This document shows positions 26,426 through 34,717 of a stretch of DNA of 64,000 bases, in pieces. The position numbers and the translations under genes were made by a program. Under the pieces are notes generated by a model that was not told where the DNA came from, made no database searches, and worked only from the letters and a program-made list of their open reading frames with translations. Numbering within the stretch: the first letter of the stretch is position 1; each line of letters opens with the position of its first letter. Origin of the DNA: Chryseobacterium sp. Leaf394 (lineage in GTDB: Bacteria > Bacteroidota > Bacteroidia > Flavobacteriales > Weeksellaceae); NCBI RefSeq assembly GCF_001424105.1, contig NZ_LMQH01000011.1, positions 729,531 to 793,530 on the forward strand, read 5' to 3'.

Positions 26426-27331
26426 TTATCCCGGATGCGGCAGTGTAATATCAAGACCAATCTGATCCTGTGAAAAGTTTTTGCTCAGTTTTCTGTTTTT
26501 AAGAAACAGCAAAGGCACATCCGTGTAATTAATAATCTGTTTGAAAAAATTTTCCGAGAAAAATGACTTCCAGCTATCTTCATCTTTATAATTAAGAATG
26601 ATAATATCTGCACTGTCATCCTCCGAAAATTTTGAAATCTGCGTTGCTTTGTTTCTTGTCAGTAGAAACTGAGAATCATAGTCCTGCGATTTTATGGCAA
26701 TATTAGTTTTGGCGCGTTGATATGCCTCCTTAATTTTCACTACATCCTCATCGTTACTGATTCCCAAAAGACTTATTATGCCTTTGTTTCTTTTGGCAAT
26801 GGCAATGGAAAGCTCAATTTTATCTGCTAAATCTTCCAGTACGCGAACCGGAACAAGGATTTTGTCGAATGAGTGTTTTTTACAGTTTTCCGGCACGAGT
26901 AAAACCGAGCAGTTGGCATCGGTTAAGATTTGATAGGATAAAGATCCCAAAACGAGCTGTACAAAATTCTGCTGTCCCGAACTCCCACAGATAACAAGAT
27001 CTGCTTTTTCAGAGTAAATTACTCCGTTTATCCCATTCAATAAACGGTCATTTGTGATGATTGATTTTATTTTCAGAGTAGGAAATTGCGCTTTTAAAGA
27101 AAGTTCAAGTTCCTTTACCAACATCTGTATTTTTTGATAATTATCGCTGATGGTTTCAGTACCCACGACCTGTAATCCGGTGCGGTCAATGATCGCGTGA
27201 CTGGTGATATTGTGGAATAAGATGATCTCTGCTTTATGTCGGGCAGCAATGTGTACAGCCATTTCTACTGCATTACGTGATTTCGCGGTGAAATCAACTG
27301 CCACTAATATTGTACTGATTAAGTTCTGCAT
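26426..27331 (-). CDS. Universal stress protein, two tandem Usp domains
   Basis: A 301-residue cytoplasmic protein. The first Usp domain (about 1-148) is complete, with TILVAVDFTAKSRNAVEMAV and the ATP-binding signature GSSGQQNFVQLVLGSLS (G-x2-G-x9-G-S). The second (about 155-280) begins DKILVPVRVLEDLADKI and has lost the glycine signature, so it probably does not bind ATP. It is the first gene of a three-gene operon with an acetyltransferase and an amino acid racemase. A TAnnTTTG box lies 33 bases upstream. Confidence 0.88.
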   Translation of the reverse strand: MQNLISTILVAVDFTAKSRNAVEMAVHIAARHKAEIILFHNITSHAIIDRTGLQVVGTETISDNYQKIQMLVKELELSLKAQFPTLKIKSIITNDRLLNGINGVIYSEKADLVICGSSGQQNFVQLVLGSLSYQILTDANCSVLLVPENCKKHSFDKILVPVRVLEDLADKIELSIAIAKRNKGIISLLGISNDEDVVKIKEAYQRAKTNIAIKSQDYDSQFLLTRNKATQISKFSEDDSADIIILNYKDEDSWKSFFSENFFKQIINYTDVPLLFLKNRKLSKNFSQDQIGLDITLPHPG

Positions 27332-27364
27332 TTTGGTGTGAATAATAATTCAAAAGTGAGGATG

Positions 27365-27372
27365 CAAAGTTA
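27365..27372 (-). promoter_or_regulatory. Promoter -7 box of the Usp operon
   Basis: TAACTTTG on the minus strand, 33 bases before the start at 27331, fits TAnnTTTG. The expected -33 TTG is not obvious. Confidence 0.45.
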
Positions 27373-27569
27373 GAGTGTACCATTTTGAAATCATGTCAGA
27401 AATGAATGCGGTTATGGTATATTTTATCTTTTTATATTTTTATGGAAAAGTAGATCAATCAGTTTTTAAAAATGAAAAATTTATTTAAGAAAATATTCAT
27501 AACTGACATTTCTAGAATATAAATATAAGTTCAAAAAATTATAGTATGGCACTTTTAATCTTAAACTGA

Positions 27570-27643
27570 ATTACAGGAAACTGTAATAGGGAACAATTAT
27601 TGCAGGTATCTAAATATGTTCCGGTAGCCTGCCGGTGTTTTTT
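27570..27643 (+). ncRNA. Candidate structured leader or attenuator ahead of the desaturase gene
   Basis: Three potential structures sit within 75 bases of the plus strand. (1) TTACAG-GAAA-CTGTAA (27571-27586) is a perfect stem with a GAAA tetraloop. (2) GGAAC (27590-27594) can pair with GTTCC (27618-27622), and GCAGG (27602-27606) inside its loop can pair with CCTGC (27628-27632), which would make an H-type pseudoknot. (3) CCGGTAGCCTGCCGG (27621-27635) is a terminator-like hairpin followed by a T run (27638-27643), and it overlaps the pairing partners of (2). The hairpins exclude one another, as in riboswitches and attenuators. No known class was recognised, and chance pairing of short arms is possible. 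Confidence 0.3.
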
Positions 27644-27718
27644 AATCTTCTCCTTATTCCAACTTCCGGTTTTAGCATATCTGTTTGTTCGCGAAAAGTT
27701 GATCAAATACGATATCTT

Positions 27719-28822
27719 ATGACTCAAAAAGTTAAATTCTCATCTACATCCAATTCCCGTTTTTATGCGACTGTCAGAGGCCGTGTAGATTTATTTTTCA
27801 GCCAGCAGAATTTAAGTCAGCATGCAAATGCATCAATGTGGCAAAAAACAGCGTTCTTTTTAACAGGTTTCGTCGGGATCTATATTGTGATAATTTCAGG
27901 ATTGACACCGCTGTGGGCACTGCTTCCGCTTTCTGTGCTGTTAGGAATGTTCAGTGCATTTGTTGGTTTTAATGTCTGCCATGATGCGATTCACGGTTCG
28001 CTTTCCGGTAATAAAAAGGTGAATAAATTCTTTGGTTTTATCTTTAATCTTATCGGAGCCAATCCGTATGTATGGAGTATTACCCACAATGTGGTTCATC
28101 ATACATACACTAATATTCCCGGTCATGACGAAGATATTATTGTGGCACCGGGCTTAATCAGGATTGCTGAAGAAGATAAGGTGAATTCCATCCAGCGGTA
28201 TCAGCACTGGTACGCGTTTCCACTATACAGCCTTGCTTCTTTGTCTTGGGTGTTCCGTAAAGATTATCTCAAGTTTTTTCAAAAGAAAATTGGTGCCCAT
28301 CAGAGCAAACATCCCAAACTGGAATATTTCAATTTATTTTTTTACAAGGCACTTTACTATTTCCTGTTTATCATTTTACCGCTTTTGGTTCTTGATGTAA
28401 GCTGGTGGCAGTTTCTGATAGGCTTTCTGCTTTTACATATTGCTGAAGGTCTTACGATGGGACTTGTGTTTCAGCTTGCTCACGTAGTTGAAGGTACAGA
28501 TTTCCCGCTACCGAACGAAAAGGGACAAATGGAAGAAGCATGGGCAGAGCACCAAATGCGTACAACAGCAAATTTTGCCACAGACAATAAACTTGCGGCA
28601 TTCTTTCTTGGCGGACTGAACAGACAGATTGAGCATCATTTATTTCCCAAAGTCTGCCACATACATTACGGAGATATTTCTGAGATCGTAAAGGAAACAG
28701 CCCTGGAGTTCAATTTACCTTACAATGAAAATAAGAGTTTTGGATCTGCACTGCGTTCCCATTTTGTAACACTGAAAAGATTTGGCAAGCAAGCCCACAG
28801 TAAAATATCAGTAGGTGTCTGA
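27719..28822 (+). CDS. Membrane fatty acid desaturase
   Basis: A 367-residue integral membrane di-iron desaturase that inserts double bonds in acyl chains. The three histidine boxes are present: H88-DAI-H92 (CHDAIHG), H123-NVV-HH (THNVVHHTY), and the third with the front-end-type change to Gln (RQIEHHLFP, around 302-307). Hydrophobic segments lie at about 45-85, 105-120 and 215-255. I start at MTQKVKF because the in-frame ATG at 27635 lies inside the leader hairpin region. Substrate position specificity cannot be read. A 156-base gap separates it from the dehydrogenase operon, so joint regulation is possible but not shown. Confidence 0.9.
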   Translation: MTQKVKFSSTSNSRFYATVRGRVDLFFSQQNLSQHANASMWQKTAFFLTGFVGIYIVIISGLTPLWALLPLSVLLGMFSAFVGFNVCHDAIHGSLSGNKKVNKFFGFIFNLIGANPYVWSITHNVVHHTYTNIPGHDEDIIVAPGLIRIAEEDKVNSIQRYQHWYAFPLYSLASLSWVFRKDYLKFFQKKIGAHQSKHPKLEYFNLFFYKALYYFLFIILPLLVLDVSWWQFLIGFLLLHIAEGLTMGLVFQLAHVVEGTDFPLPNEKGQMEEAWAEHQMRTTANFATDNKLAAFFLGGLNRQIEHHLFPKVCHIHYGDISEIVKETALEFNLPYNENKSFGSALRSHFVTLKRFGKQAHSKISVGV

Positions 28823-28978
28823 TTTTATTTTAAAAAAAAGCTGAATTATCTTTACGTTGAATTTTGAGCAGTTTCAAAATTATTTTAGGCTGCCGCTGAA
28901 ACTTTCTTTTTTAGAAACCAATTCAAATGGTGGCAGTTTTGCTTGTTCTGTAAAAACACCGAATTATAAATCAAAAGT

Positions 28979-30157
28979 TTGAAAAATAAATACATTAAAA
29001 AAAATAAATCCAGATTGGCAGAATTGGTTATTTCTGCTCAGATCATTGGTGAATCCTCTCTGGCTGAAGCTGCTGAAACCGATTCTGTAAATTTTTTTCC
29101 CAAAGAAACATTAGAGAAACTGAAATCTGCAAAACTTTTGACAGCAAGTGTTTCCAGGGAATTTGGCGGGCAGGATTTAGGTCTTAAACCCGGAACCAAT
29201 TTGGCTTTACTTAACATCCTGAAAAATATCGGACGGGGAAATCTGGTGATGGGAAGAGTATTGGAAGGTCATATTAATGCACAGATTCTGATCAGTCAGT
29301 TTGGTAACGACAGGCAAAAAAAGACTTTCGCCAAAGACGCTTTTGATGGCAGACTTTTCGGCGTCTGGAATACTCAGGCTCAAGACGGCACCTCTTTATC
29401 TAAGGTCAAAAAAGATATGTATCATCTCACTGGGTCAAAAACTTTTGCAACCGGTACAGATTATGTTTCAAGACCCATCGTGACTGCTGCAAGAAAAGAT
29501 GGATCGTGGCAGATGTGTGTTGTTCCGCTGGATGAACTCAGTACATCAAGTGATTCCAGCTGGTGGAACCCCATGGGCATGAAAGCGAGCAGAAGTTTTA
29601 AAATGACATTTTTTAAAACGCAAATTCCAAAAATAAATCTGTTGGGATCTGCTGGTGAATATTATCAGCAGCCCGGTTTCAGCGGTGGTGCAATACGGTT
29701 TGCGGCAGTTCAGCTTGGTGCGGCAGAGCAGCTTTTAGATGAAACAAGAAAATATCTTAAAAGTCTTAACAGAATGGATGATCCTTCTCAGAAAATGCGG
29801 TTGGGACAAATGGCTATTGCTGTGGAATCAGGAAATCAGTGGTTGAATGCAGCCGCTTTAAAACTTGACAGATATATGGAAAAGCCGGCTGTGAGTGAGG
29901 GAGAAAGCTTTATCATTTATGCCAATATGATGCGGAGTGCAGTTGAGCAGATCTGTACTGATGTGATGAATTTATGTCAGAAATGTGTTGGTGCACGGGG
30001 TCTCAACAAACCCTATCATTTTGAACGGATTATCCGTGATCTCAGCACCTATCTCCGTCAGCCCGCACCTGATGCGGCATTGGCTGATGTCGGCAGACAT
30101 GTTTTGCAGTCAGATATCAGTGCAGGTGAAATCTGGAATTTAAATTTAAATAAATAG
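28979..30157 (+). CDS. Acyl-CoA dehydrogenase family protein
   Basis: A 392-residue flavoprotein-like protein with the three-part layout of the family: helical N-terminus (about 1-115, VSREFGGQDLGLKPG), middle beta domain (about 120-210, GVWNTQAQDGTSLSKVKK and HLTGSKTFATGTDYV), and helical C-terminus (FAAVQLGAAEQLLDETRKYL, CQKCVGARGLNK). The catalytic glutamate is not obvious, so the substrate may not be an ordinary acyl-CoA. The start is TTG; a stop lies four codons upstream and the first in-frame ATG is 90 codons in. It overlaps nothing but ends two bases before the PIG-L gene, so it is the first gene of a tight operon. Confidence 0.82.
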   Translation: MKNKYIKKNKSRLAELVISAQIIGESSLAEAAETDSVNFFPKETLEKLKSAKLLTASVSREFGGQDLGLKPGTNLALLNILKNIGRGNLVMGRVLEGHINAQILISQFGNDRQKKTFAKDAFDGRLFGVWNTQAQDGTSLSKVKKDMYHLTGSKTFATGTDYVSRPIVTAARKDGSWQMCVVPLDELSTSSDSSWWNPMGMKASRSFKMTFFKTQIPKINLLGSAGEYYQQPGFSGGAIRFAAVQLGAAEQLLDETRKYLKSLNRMDDPSQKMRLGQMAIAVESGNQWLNAAALKLDRYMEKPAVSEGESFIIYANMMRSAVEQICTDVMNLCQKCVGARGLNKPYHFERIIRDLSTYLRQPAPDAALADVGRHVLQSDISAGEIWNLNLNK

Positions 30158-30159
30158 AA

Positions 30160-30885
30160 ATGAATCAAATCAATTTTGAAAATATACCGTTGGCACCGGA
30201 ACAGTGTGTAACAGGTTTCGGAACTACTCTGATTGTAGCACCGCATGCAGATGACGAAAGTCTGGGTTGTGGTGGAGTAATTTCACTGCTTCGTAAATTT
30301 GGACAGACGGTTTATATTCTCCTGCTCAGCGACGGTACGTTATCGCATCCGAACAGCAGGGAATATCCGGCTGAAGAACTGAGAGATTTACGTGAGAAAG
30401 AACTGCTTGATGCAGCCGAAATTTTAGGTGTCCCAGCTGAAAACATTATATTTTGCAGATATCCTGACAGAAATGTGCCCTCAATCAATCACGAAGGATT
30501 TGAAAATGCTGTTAAAAGTATTTCGAAAATGATGGCTATGATTCAACCGCAGAGTATTTTTGTTCCCTGGCGGAGAGACCCGCACCCTGATCATCGGGCG
30601 GCCTTTCAACTGATTGATGCTTCAGAAACGGCAAATGCAAAAATATATGAATACCCGATCTGGCTCAGGGAATTGGGTCAGAACGGAGATGAACCGACCA
30701 CAGATGAGTCAATGCCATTTCGATTAAATATCAGCAGTGTGCTTGCCAAAAAAAATGAAGCGGTTTCACAACACCGATCTCAGATCAGCGGCATCATCAG
30801 CGATGATCCCGAAGGATTTCAGCTTTCTCAGGATATGCTTGACCAGTTTAATGTTCCTTATGAAACTTTTTTTATATCAAAATAA
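30160..30885 (+). CDS. PIG-L family (LmbE-like) deacetylase
   Basis: A 241-residue zinc-dependent de-N-acetylase. The metal motif is APHADDESLGCGG (H29, D31, D32) and the second is DPHPDHR (H142, D144, H145). PIG-L enzymes remove N-acetyl groups from GlcNAc-type sugars in GlcNAc-PI, mycothiol and bacillithiol synthesis. The gene begins two bases after the dehydrogenase stop, and its own stop overlaps the next start (TAATG). With the methyltransferase and glycosyltransferase beside it, the likely substrate is a GlcNAc-linked small molecule; that is inference. Confidence 0.88.
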   Translation: MNQINFENIPLAPEQCVTGFGTTLIVAPHADDESLGCGGVISLLRKFGQTVYILLLSDGTLSHPNSREYPAEELRDLREKELLDAAEILGVPAENIIFCRYPDRNVPSINHEGFENAVKSISKMMAMIQPQSIFVPWRRDPHPDHRAAFQLIDASETANAKIYEYPIWLRELGQNGDEPTTDESMPFRLNISSVLAKKNEAVSQHRSQISGIISDDPEGFQLSQDMLDQFNVPYETFFISK

Positions 30886-31469
30886 TGAACGAGAAAAAAT
30901 CTTTAGACTCAGAATACTTCAAAATGGTCTACGACGCCAACGAAGATCCATGGAATTTTGAAACCAGCGAATATGAGGCGAAAAAGTATGCAGCAACCAT
31001 AGCAGCGCTTCCACAGAAACACTATGAAAAAGCCCTGGAAATAGGCTGCTCAATTGGCGTTCTTACGAAGATGCTCGCTGAAAAAAGCAGTGATCTTCTT
31101 GCAACAGATGTGTCGCAGAAGGCTTTGGATATTGCAGAAAAAAGGTGTGAAAATTTAGAAAATGTCAGATTTGAAAAAATGAGTTTCCCTCAGGAGCTTC
31201 CTGATGATATTTATGATCTGATTATGCTTTCGGAAGTTGCCTATTATTTGTCACCAGATGATTGGGAAGTGGCGATTGAAAGTCTGTATGACAGATTACA
31301 GCAGGGTGGAAATGTAGCTCTGGTTCATTGGTTGCCTGTAGTACATGACTACCCGCAAACCGGCGACGAAGTACATGAAACATTTGAAAAGCTGATGAGT
31401 AACAGAATGAAAAATGTATTTTCAGACAGGGCAGAAACTTATAGAATGGACGTCTGGGCTAAATCATAA
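30885..31469 (+). CDS. NodS-like SAM-dependent methyltransferase
   Basis: A 194-residue class I methyltransferase. The N-terminal YDANEDPWNFETSEYEAKKY matches the NodS family, in which NodS N-methylates deacetylated chitooligosaccharides. The SAM loop is LEIGCSIGVLT (51-61), with DVS at the end of strand 2. A deacetylase followed by an N-methyltransferase copies the order NodB then NodS in chemistry, so N-methylation of a freed amino sugar is an attractive but unproven reading. It overlaps the PIG-L stop by one base. Its last 31 bases overlap the 3' end of the convergent glycosyltransferase gene. Confidence 0.82.
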   Translation: MNEKKSLDSEYFKMVYDANEDPWNFETSEYEAKKYAATIAALPQKHYEKALEIGCSIGVLTKMLAEKSSDLLATDVSQKALDIAEKRCENLENVRFEKMSFPQELPDDIYDLIMLSEVAYYLSPDDWEVAIESLYDRLQQGGNVALVHWLPVVHDYPQTGDEVHETFEKLMSNRMKNVFSDRAETYRMDVWAKS

Positions 31470-32620
31470 TCAGAGTATTCCTGAACCATTTTCTGTAAAT
31501 CTTTAATTGCGTTGTCAATATGTACAGGTGGAAATCTTTTTCTGCCTGTAGCCTGTTTCAGCTGCATCACTTTTTTATGCCATTCACCAAAATAAGTGGT
31601 CTGAAGAAAAGATTTATAAATCTCCCCGTTGACAGTTAATTCAGGATTAATTTCTTTCATCGATCTTTTAAAATCTGATTCCGTCAAATTTTTCATTCTC
31701 CACAAAGTCATCAGATCTCTTTTTTCAGTAAGTCTGCTGATGATGGATGCGCCTGATTCCACAAAATAATCATCCACATGGTTTCCTAAGTTTTTCCAGA
31801 CATTCAGCTGATAAGATAAGCCAATTTCCGTCCGGCCCACACATCTTGCAGAGGTATAAACTTTGACATCGTGACTGTGACGTACTCTTGCATCGACGCC
31901 TTTCAGTATTTCAAAAAACGCACAGTCTTCGAGATGATCGACTACAGGAACGCCACCTGATCTCGTATAACAATCTGTTGTGATGGCAAAGCTTCCGTTA
32001 AAATGCTGATGATGTCTCGGATTTGGATCATTATTACAGTTCATTATTTTTCCTTCCAGCTCGGCAATTAAAAGATGATATTTTTCGTCCCTGAAATGGT
32101 GAAGTAGTGTAAATTCATCCAATGCTGAGAGCTCGCTATCTGACAGTAAAATTCTGCCGCCAACTGCTTCAGCACCATTTTCAATTTCCTGATGTGTCTG
32201 TGCAATCCAGTCTGGCGCTACCATCGTATCACCATCGGTTGTCATAATCAGTCCACCGCCGTTTTTAGAGAGTCTCAGAAAAGCACATTCCATTAATTTT
32301 CTTCTTACATAACCAATATTGGCCTGTGCAGGAAGCAATTTAACTTCATCAAGATAAATTTTAAGATTCGGATGGTTTTTCTGAAACTGTTTAATATAAT
32401 CCACAGAGTTGTCTGTACAGTTATTGGCCAGAACGAGGATTTCAAATTTTTCGGGATCAAGTGCTCTTCCTTTCAAATCTACCTGCTCAGCAAATGACGT
32501 GAGTGTTTTTAAAATATAGTTTTCCTCATCTTTCACCGGAATTACAATACATGATTTCACATCCGGAGAAATTTCAAGTCCTGAAAAAAAATCATGGTGA
32601 TGTTCTGTGGGATTTTTCAT
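31439..32620 (-). CDS. Family 2 glycosyltransferase
   Basis: A 393-residue cytoplasmic GT-A enzyme. The N-terminal nucleotide-sugar domain begins CIVIPVKDEENYILKTL and carries the metal-binding D129-G-D131 in MTTDGDTMVAPDW. Later NGSFAITTDCYTRSGGVP and HLEDCAFFEILKG fit the acceptor side with an ED motif. The C-terminal 100 residues are helical. No membrane segments are visible, so it is not a polymer synthase. It is convergent with, and overlaps, the methyltransferase gene. In this set it could add the sugar that the PIG-L enzyme later deacetylates; this order is inference. Confidence 0.85.
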   Translation of the reverse strand: MKNPTEHHHDFFSGLEISPDVKSCIVIPVKDEENYILKTLTSFAEQVDLKGRALDPEKFEILVLANNCTDNSVDYIKQFQKNHPNLKIYLDEVKLLPAQANIGYVRRKLMECAFLRLSKNGGGLIMTTDGDTMVAPDWIAQTHQEIENGAEAVGGRILLSDSELSALDEFTLLHHFRDEKYHLLIAELEGKIMNCNNDPNPRHHQHFNGSFAITTDCYTRSGGVPVVDHLEDCAFFEILKGVDARVRHSHDVKVYTSARCVGRTEIGLSYQLNVWKNLGNHVDDYFVESGASIISRLTEKRDLMTLWRMKNLTESDFKRSMKEINPELTVNGEIYKSFLQTTYFGEWHKKVMQLKQATGRKRFPPVHIDNAIKDLQKMVQEYSDYDLAQTSIL

Positions 32621-32863
32621 ATATTAATCTTGGTTATCAGGTGTTTTACTTTTCAGAAAAATGATTTACGGCGGAATTAATGTTTATTAATTTATAAATA
32701 GAAAAATAATTACGTAAGTTTCCCGAAAAGTTGGATTTGAGTTAGATATTTGCAATTCCAATACCAATCACCGTTATTAAACAGTTGTGAAGGAAGTTTT
32801 CTGATATTTAAATTGAATATTGGTCTTCTTCTGAATGAATTTATTTTCAAATCTAAAAAAATC

Positions 32864-33289
32864 ATGATTAATATTAAAAGTAAACGTGAAAAAATGAATG
32901 CCGTATTTACCAAGCATCATCTCAGAGGATTGCCTTTTGATGCGGTTATTCATCACTTCAGCGAGAAAGATCAGAATGAGCATATTCACGATCATCCTTT
33001 CAGTTTTACATCCCATATTTTAAAAGGAAGTTACGTGGAAAGAATTTACGAAATATTTGAAGACGGTACCTACACCACTTCGGTACATCACCGTAAAGAA
33101 GGAACTTCACATTATGTTTCGGCATTCACCATCCATGAAATTATCGAATTGCCTGAAGGAGAATGTTTTACGCTGATCAGACCGTACGAAAGAGAAAAGG
33201 AGACTTATTTCTACCGTTTTGAGGAAGGAAAGATTTACGCAAGACGCTGGAACCAACGTAAATTCAGGGATTTTGAACCCGGTAAGTAG
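32864..33289 (+). CDS. Small cupin-fold protein
   Basis: A 141-residue protein with a single cupin-like barrel. The metal-binding cluster is HEHIHDHPFSFTSHILKGSY, the typical first cupin motif region with several His, and HRKEGTSHYVSAFTIHEI may supply the second. The C-terminus (FYRFEEGKIYARRWNQRKF) is basic. I start at MINIKSK; a start ten codons later is possible, while the 38 codons upstream of MINIK are AT-rich and look like leader. It is divergent from the glycosyltransferase and has no clear operon partner. Enzyme or sensor cannot be told. Confidence 0.65.
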   Translation: MINIKSKREKMNAVFTKHHLRGLPFDAVIHHFSEKDQNEHIHDHPFSFTSHILKGSYVERIYEIFEDGTYTTSVHHRKEGTSHYVSAFTIHEIIELPEGECFTLIRPYEREKETYFYRFEEGKIYARRWNQRKFRDFEPGK

Positions 33290-33808
33290 TTTGGTACTTA
33301 GACAGTGACAAATCTGATTTTTAATTCATATTAAATGTTGAAATAGATTTAGAACCTGTTTAAAAATGATTTTAAACAAATTTTCAAGTGATTTTTCTTT
33401 TACCCAACCCTAAAGGATGGAAAATGCCTTGAAAATTTCATCATAATTAACTCCCTTTAGGATTGGAAATTAATTTTGATGAAATTTAAACAGGCTCTTC
33501 AGCTTTAATGAGACTTGCTATTGTTAAGGAAAAAAAGTACAGCAAAAAGATTAAAAAGATCGGATGAATCAATTTGACTGATTAAATTAAATCCTCCGTT
33601 CGTTAAAAAATCAGTAAAAGAGGCGGCAAGATAGTTGTATTGAAGTAGTCTGAAAATTTGACGCATAAATTTAAAGTGGCTATAAATCACAAGGCGTAAA
33701 ATTCGCAGATTGATCACTTCCGTTGTAATATTTCGGACGGTTTGAACAGCAATCCAAAAAACTTAAGTCTTACATGACGGTAAAATCTTTCAGGCTAAAT
33801 GATATTCT
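33290..33808. other. Intergenic region with palindromic element
   Basis: About 520 bases without a credible gene. The first half is the nested inverted repeat at 33355-33494. The rest is AT-rich leader of the ABC transporter operon. A 70-codon frame on the minus strand (33505-33717) has no recognisable features and was not called. Confidence 0.6.
33355..33494. repeat. 140-base element with nested inverted repeats
   Basis: The outer arms CCTGTTTAAA (33355-33364) and TTTAAACAGG (33485-33494) are perfect inverted repeats. Inside them AAATTTTCAAG (33378-33388) pairs with CTTGAAAATTT (33428-33438), CCTAAAGG (33409-33416) with CCTTTAGG (33454-33461), and AAATTTCATCA (33433-33443) with TGATGAAATTT (33477-33487). 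Terminal inverted repeats and no coding capacity suggest a MITE-like or REP-like insertion. Confidence 0.6.
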
Positions 33809-34717
33809 ATGATAAAAGTTGAATCAGTTTCCAAATATTTTGGCGGAAAGCCAGCCGTTGATCATATTTCCTTTCAGGCAAATGATAAGGAAATTCTGGT
33901 GCTTTTAGGAACCAGCGGATGCGGGAAAACGACAACCCTGAAAATGGTTAACCGCCTTATAGAAGCCGATTCCGGAAATATTTTGATTGACGGAAAAAAT
34001 ATCCGTGACCAAAAAGCAGAAGATCTGAGGATGGGAATTGGATTTGTGATGCAGAATTCTGGATTATTTCCTCATTATACCGTTAAAGAAAACATTGCAA
34101 CCGTTCCAAATCTTTTGAAATGGGACAAAAAGAAAACCGAAAGCCGGACTCACGAACTTTTATCCAAATTAAATCTTTCACCCGATATTCTTTCCCGTTT
34201 TCCTCATGAACTAAGTGGCGGCCAGCAGCAGCGGGTAGGAATCGCCAGAGCATTAATAGCAGATTCTCCGATTTTACTGATGGATGAACCCTTCGGAGCT
34301 CTCGATAATATTACGAAAGCTGATATTCACTCTGAATTTAAATCTTTGGAAGAACTGAAAAATAAAACAATAATTCTTGTCACCCACGATGTACAGGAGG
34401 CTTTTGAACTCGGTCACAGGATCTGTCTGATGGATAAAGGTAAAATCATTCAAACCGGAACGCCCAAAGAAATGCTTTATCATCCAAAAAATGATTTCGT
34501 GAGAGACTTTTTCGCGGCAAACCGACTGTTGCTGGAGTATAAAGTCACGGTTTTAAAAGATTTATTTCCTGTGCTTTCGGATTTTAATACGGAATTTTCT
34601 GAAGATTCAAATGTCTGGAATATTTTGCAGAATCTAAGTTCCGACAGACAAAATACAGTTGCTTACGAGAGAATCACGAAGGCATTCAACGATTACCGAA
34701 AACTGCAGACCGTATGA
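33809..34717 (+). CDS. Osmoprotectant ABC transporter ATPase (OpuCA-like)
   Basis: A 302-residue ATP-binding subunit. Walker A is LGTSGCGKTTTLKMV, the signature LSGGQQQRVGIARAL, Walker B ILLMDEPFGALD, and the H-loop THDVQEAFELG. The ProV/OpuCA-type helical segment (RMGIGFVMQNSGLFPHYTVKENIATVP) is present, but the C-terminal CBS pair of OpuCA is missing; about 65 residues of other sequence end the protein. It overlaps the next gene by four bases (ATGA), so ATPase and permease are translationally coupled. Confidence 0.9.
   Translation: MIKVESVSKYFGGKPAVDHISFQANDKEILVLLGTSGCGKTTTLKMVNRLIEADSGNILIDGKNIRDQKAEDLRMGIGFVMQNSGLFPHYTVKENIATVPNLLKWDKKKTESRTHELLSKLNLSPDILSRFPHELSGGQQQRVGIARALIADSPILLMDEPFGALDNITKADIHSEFKSLEELKNKTIILVTHDVQEAFELGHRICLMDKGKIIQTGTPKEMLYHPKNDFVRDFFAANRLLLEYKVTVLKDLFPVLSDFNTEFSEDSNVWNILQNLSSDRQNTVAYERITKAFNDYRKLQTV

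Noticed and set aside
27635-27718. Longer N-terminus for the desaturase gene
   Set aside because: The region carries the hairpin and T run and has no homologous-looking residues; MTQKVKF at 27719 gives a normal family start.
33505-33717. 70-codon minus-strand frame, possible transposase relic
   Set aside because: No catalytic residue, terminal repeat or family pattern could be seen, so it stays unannotated.
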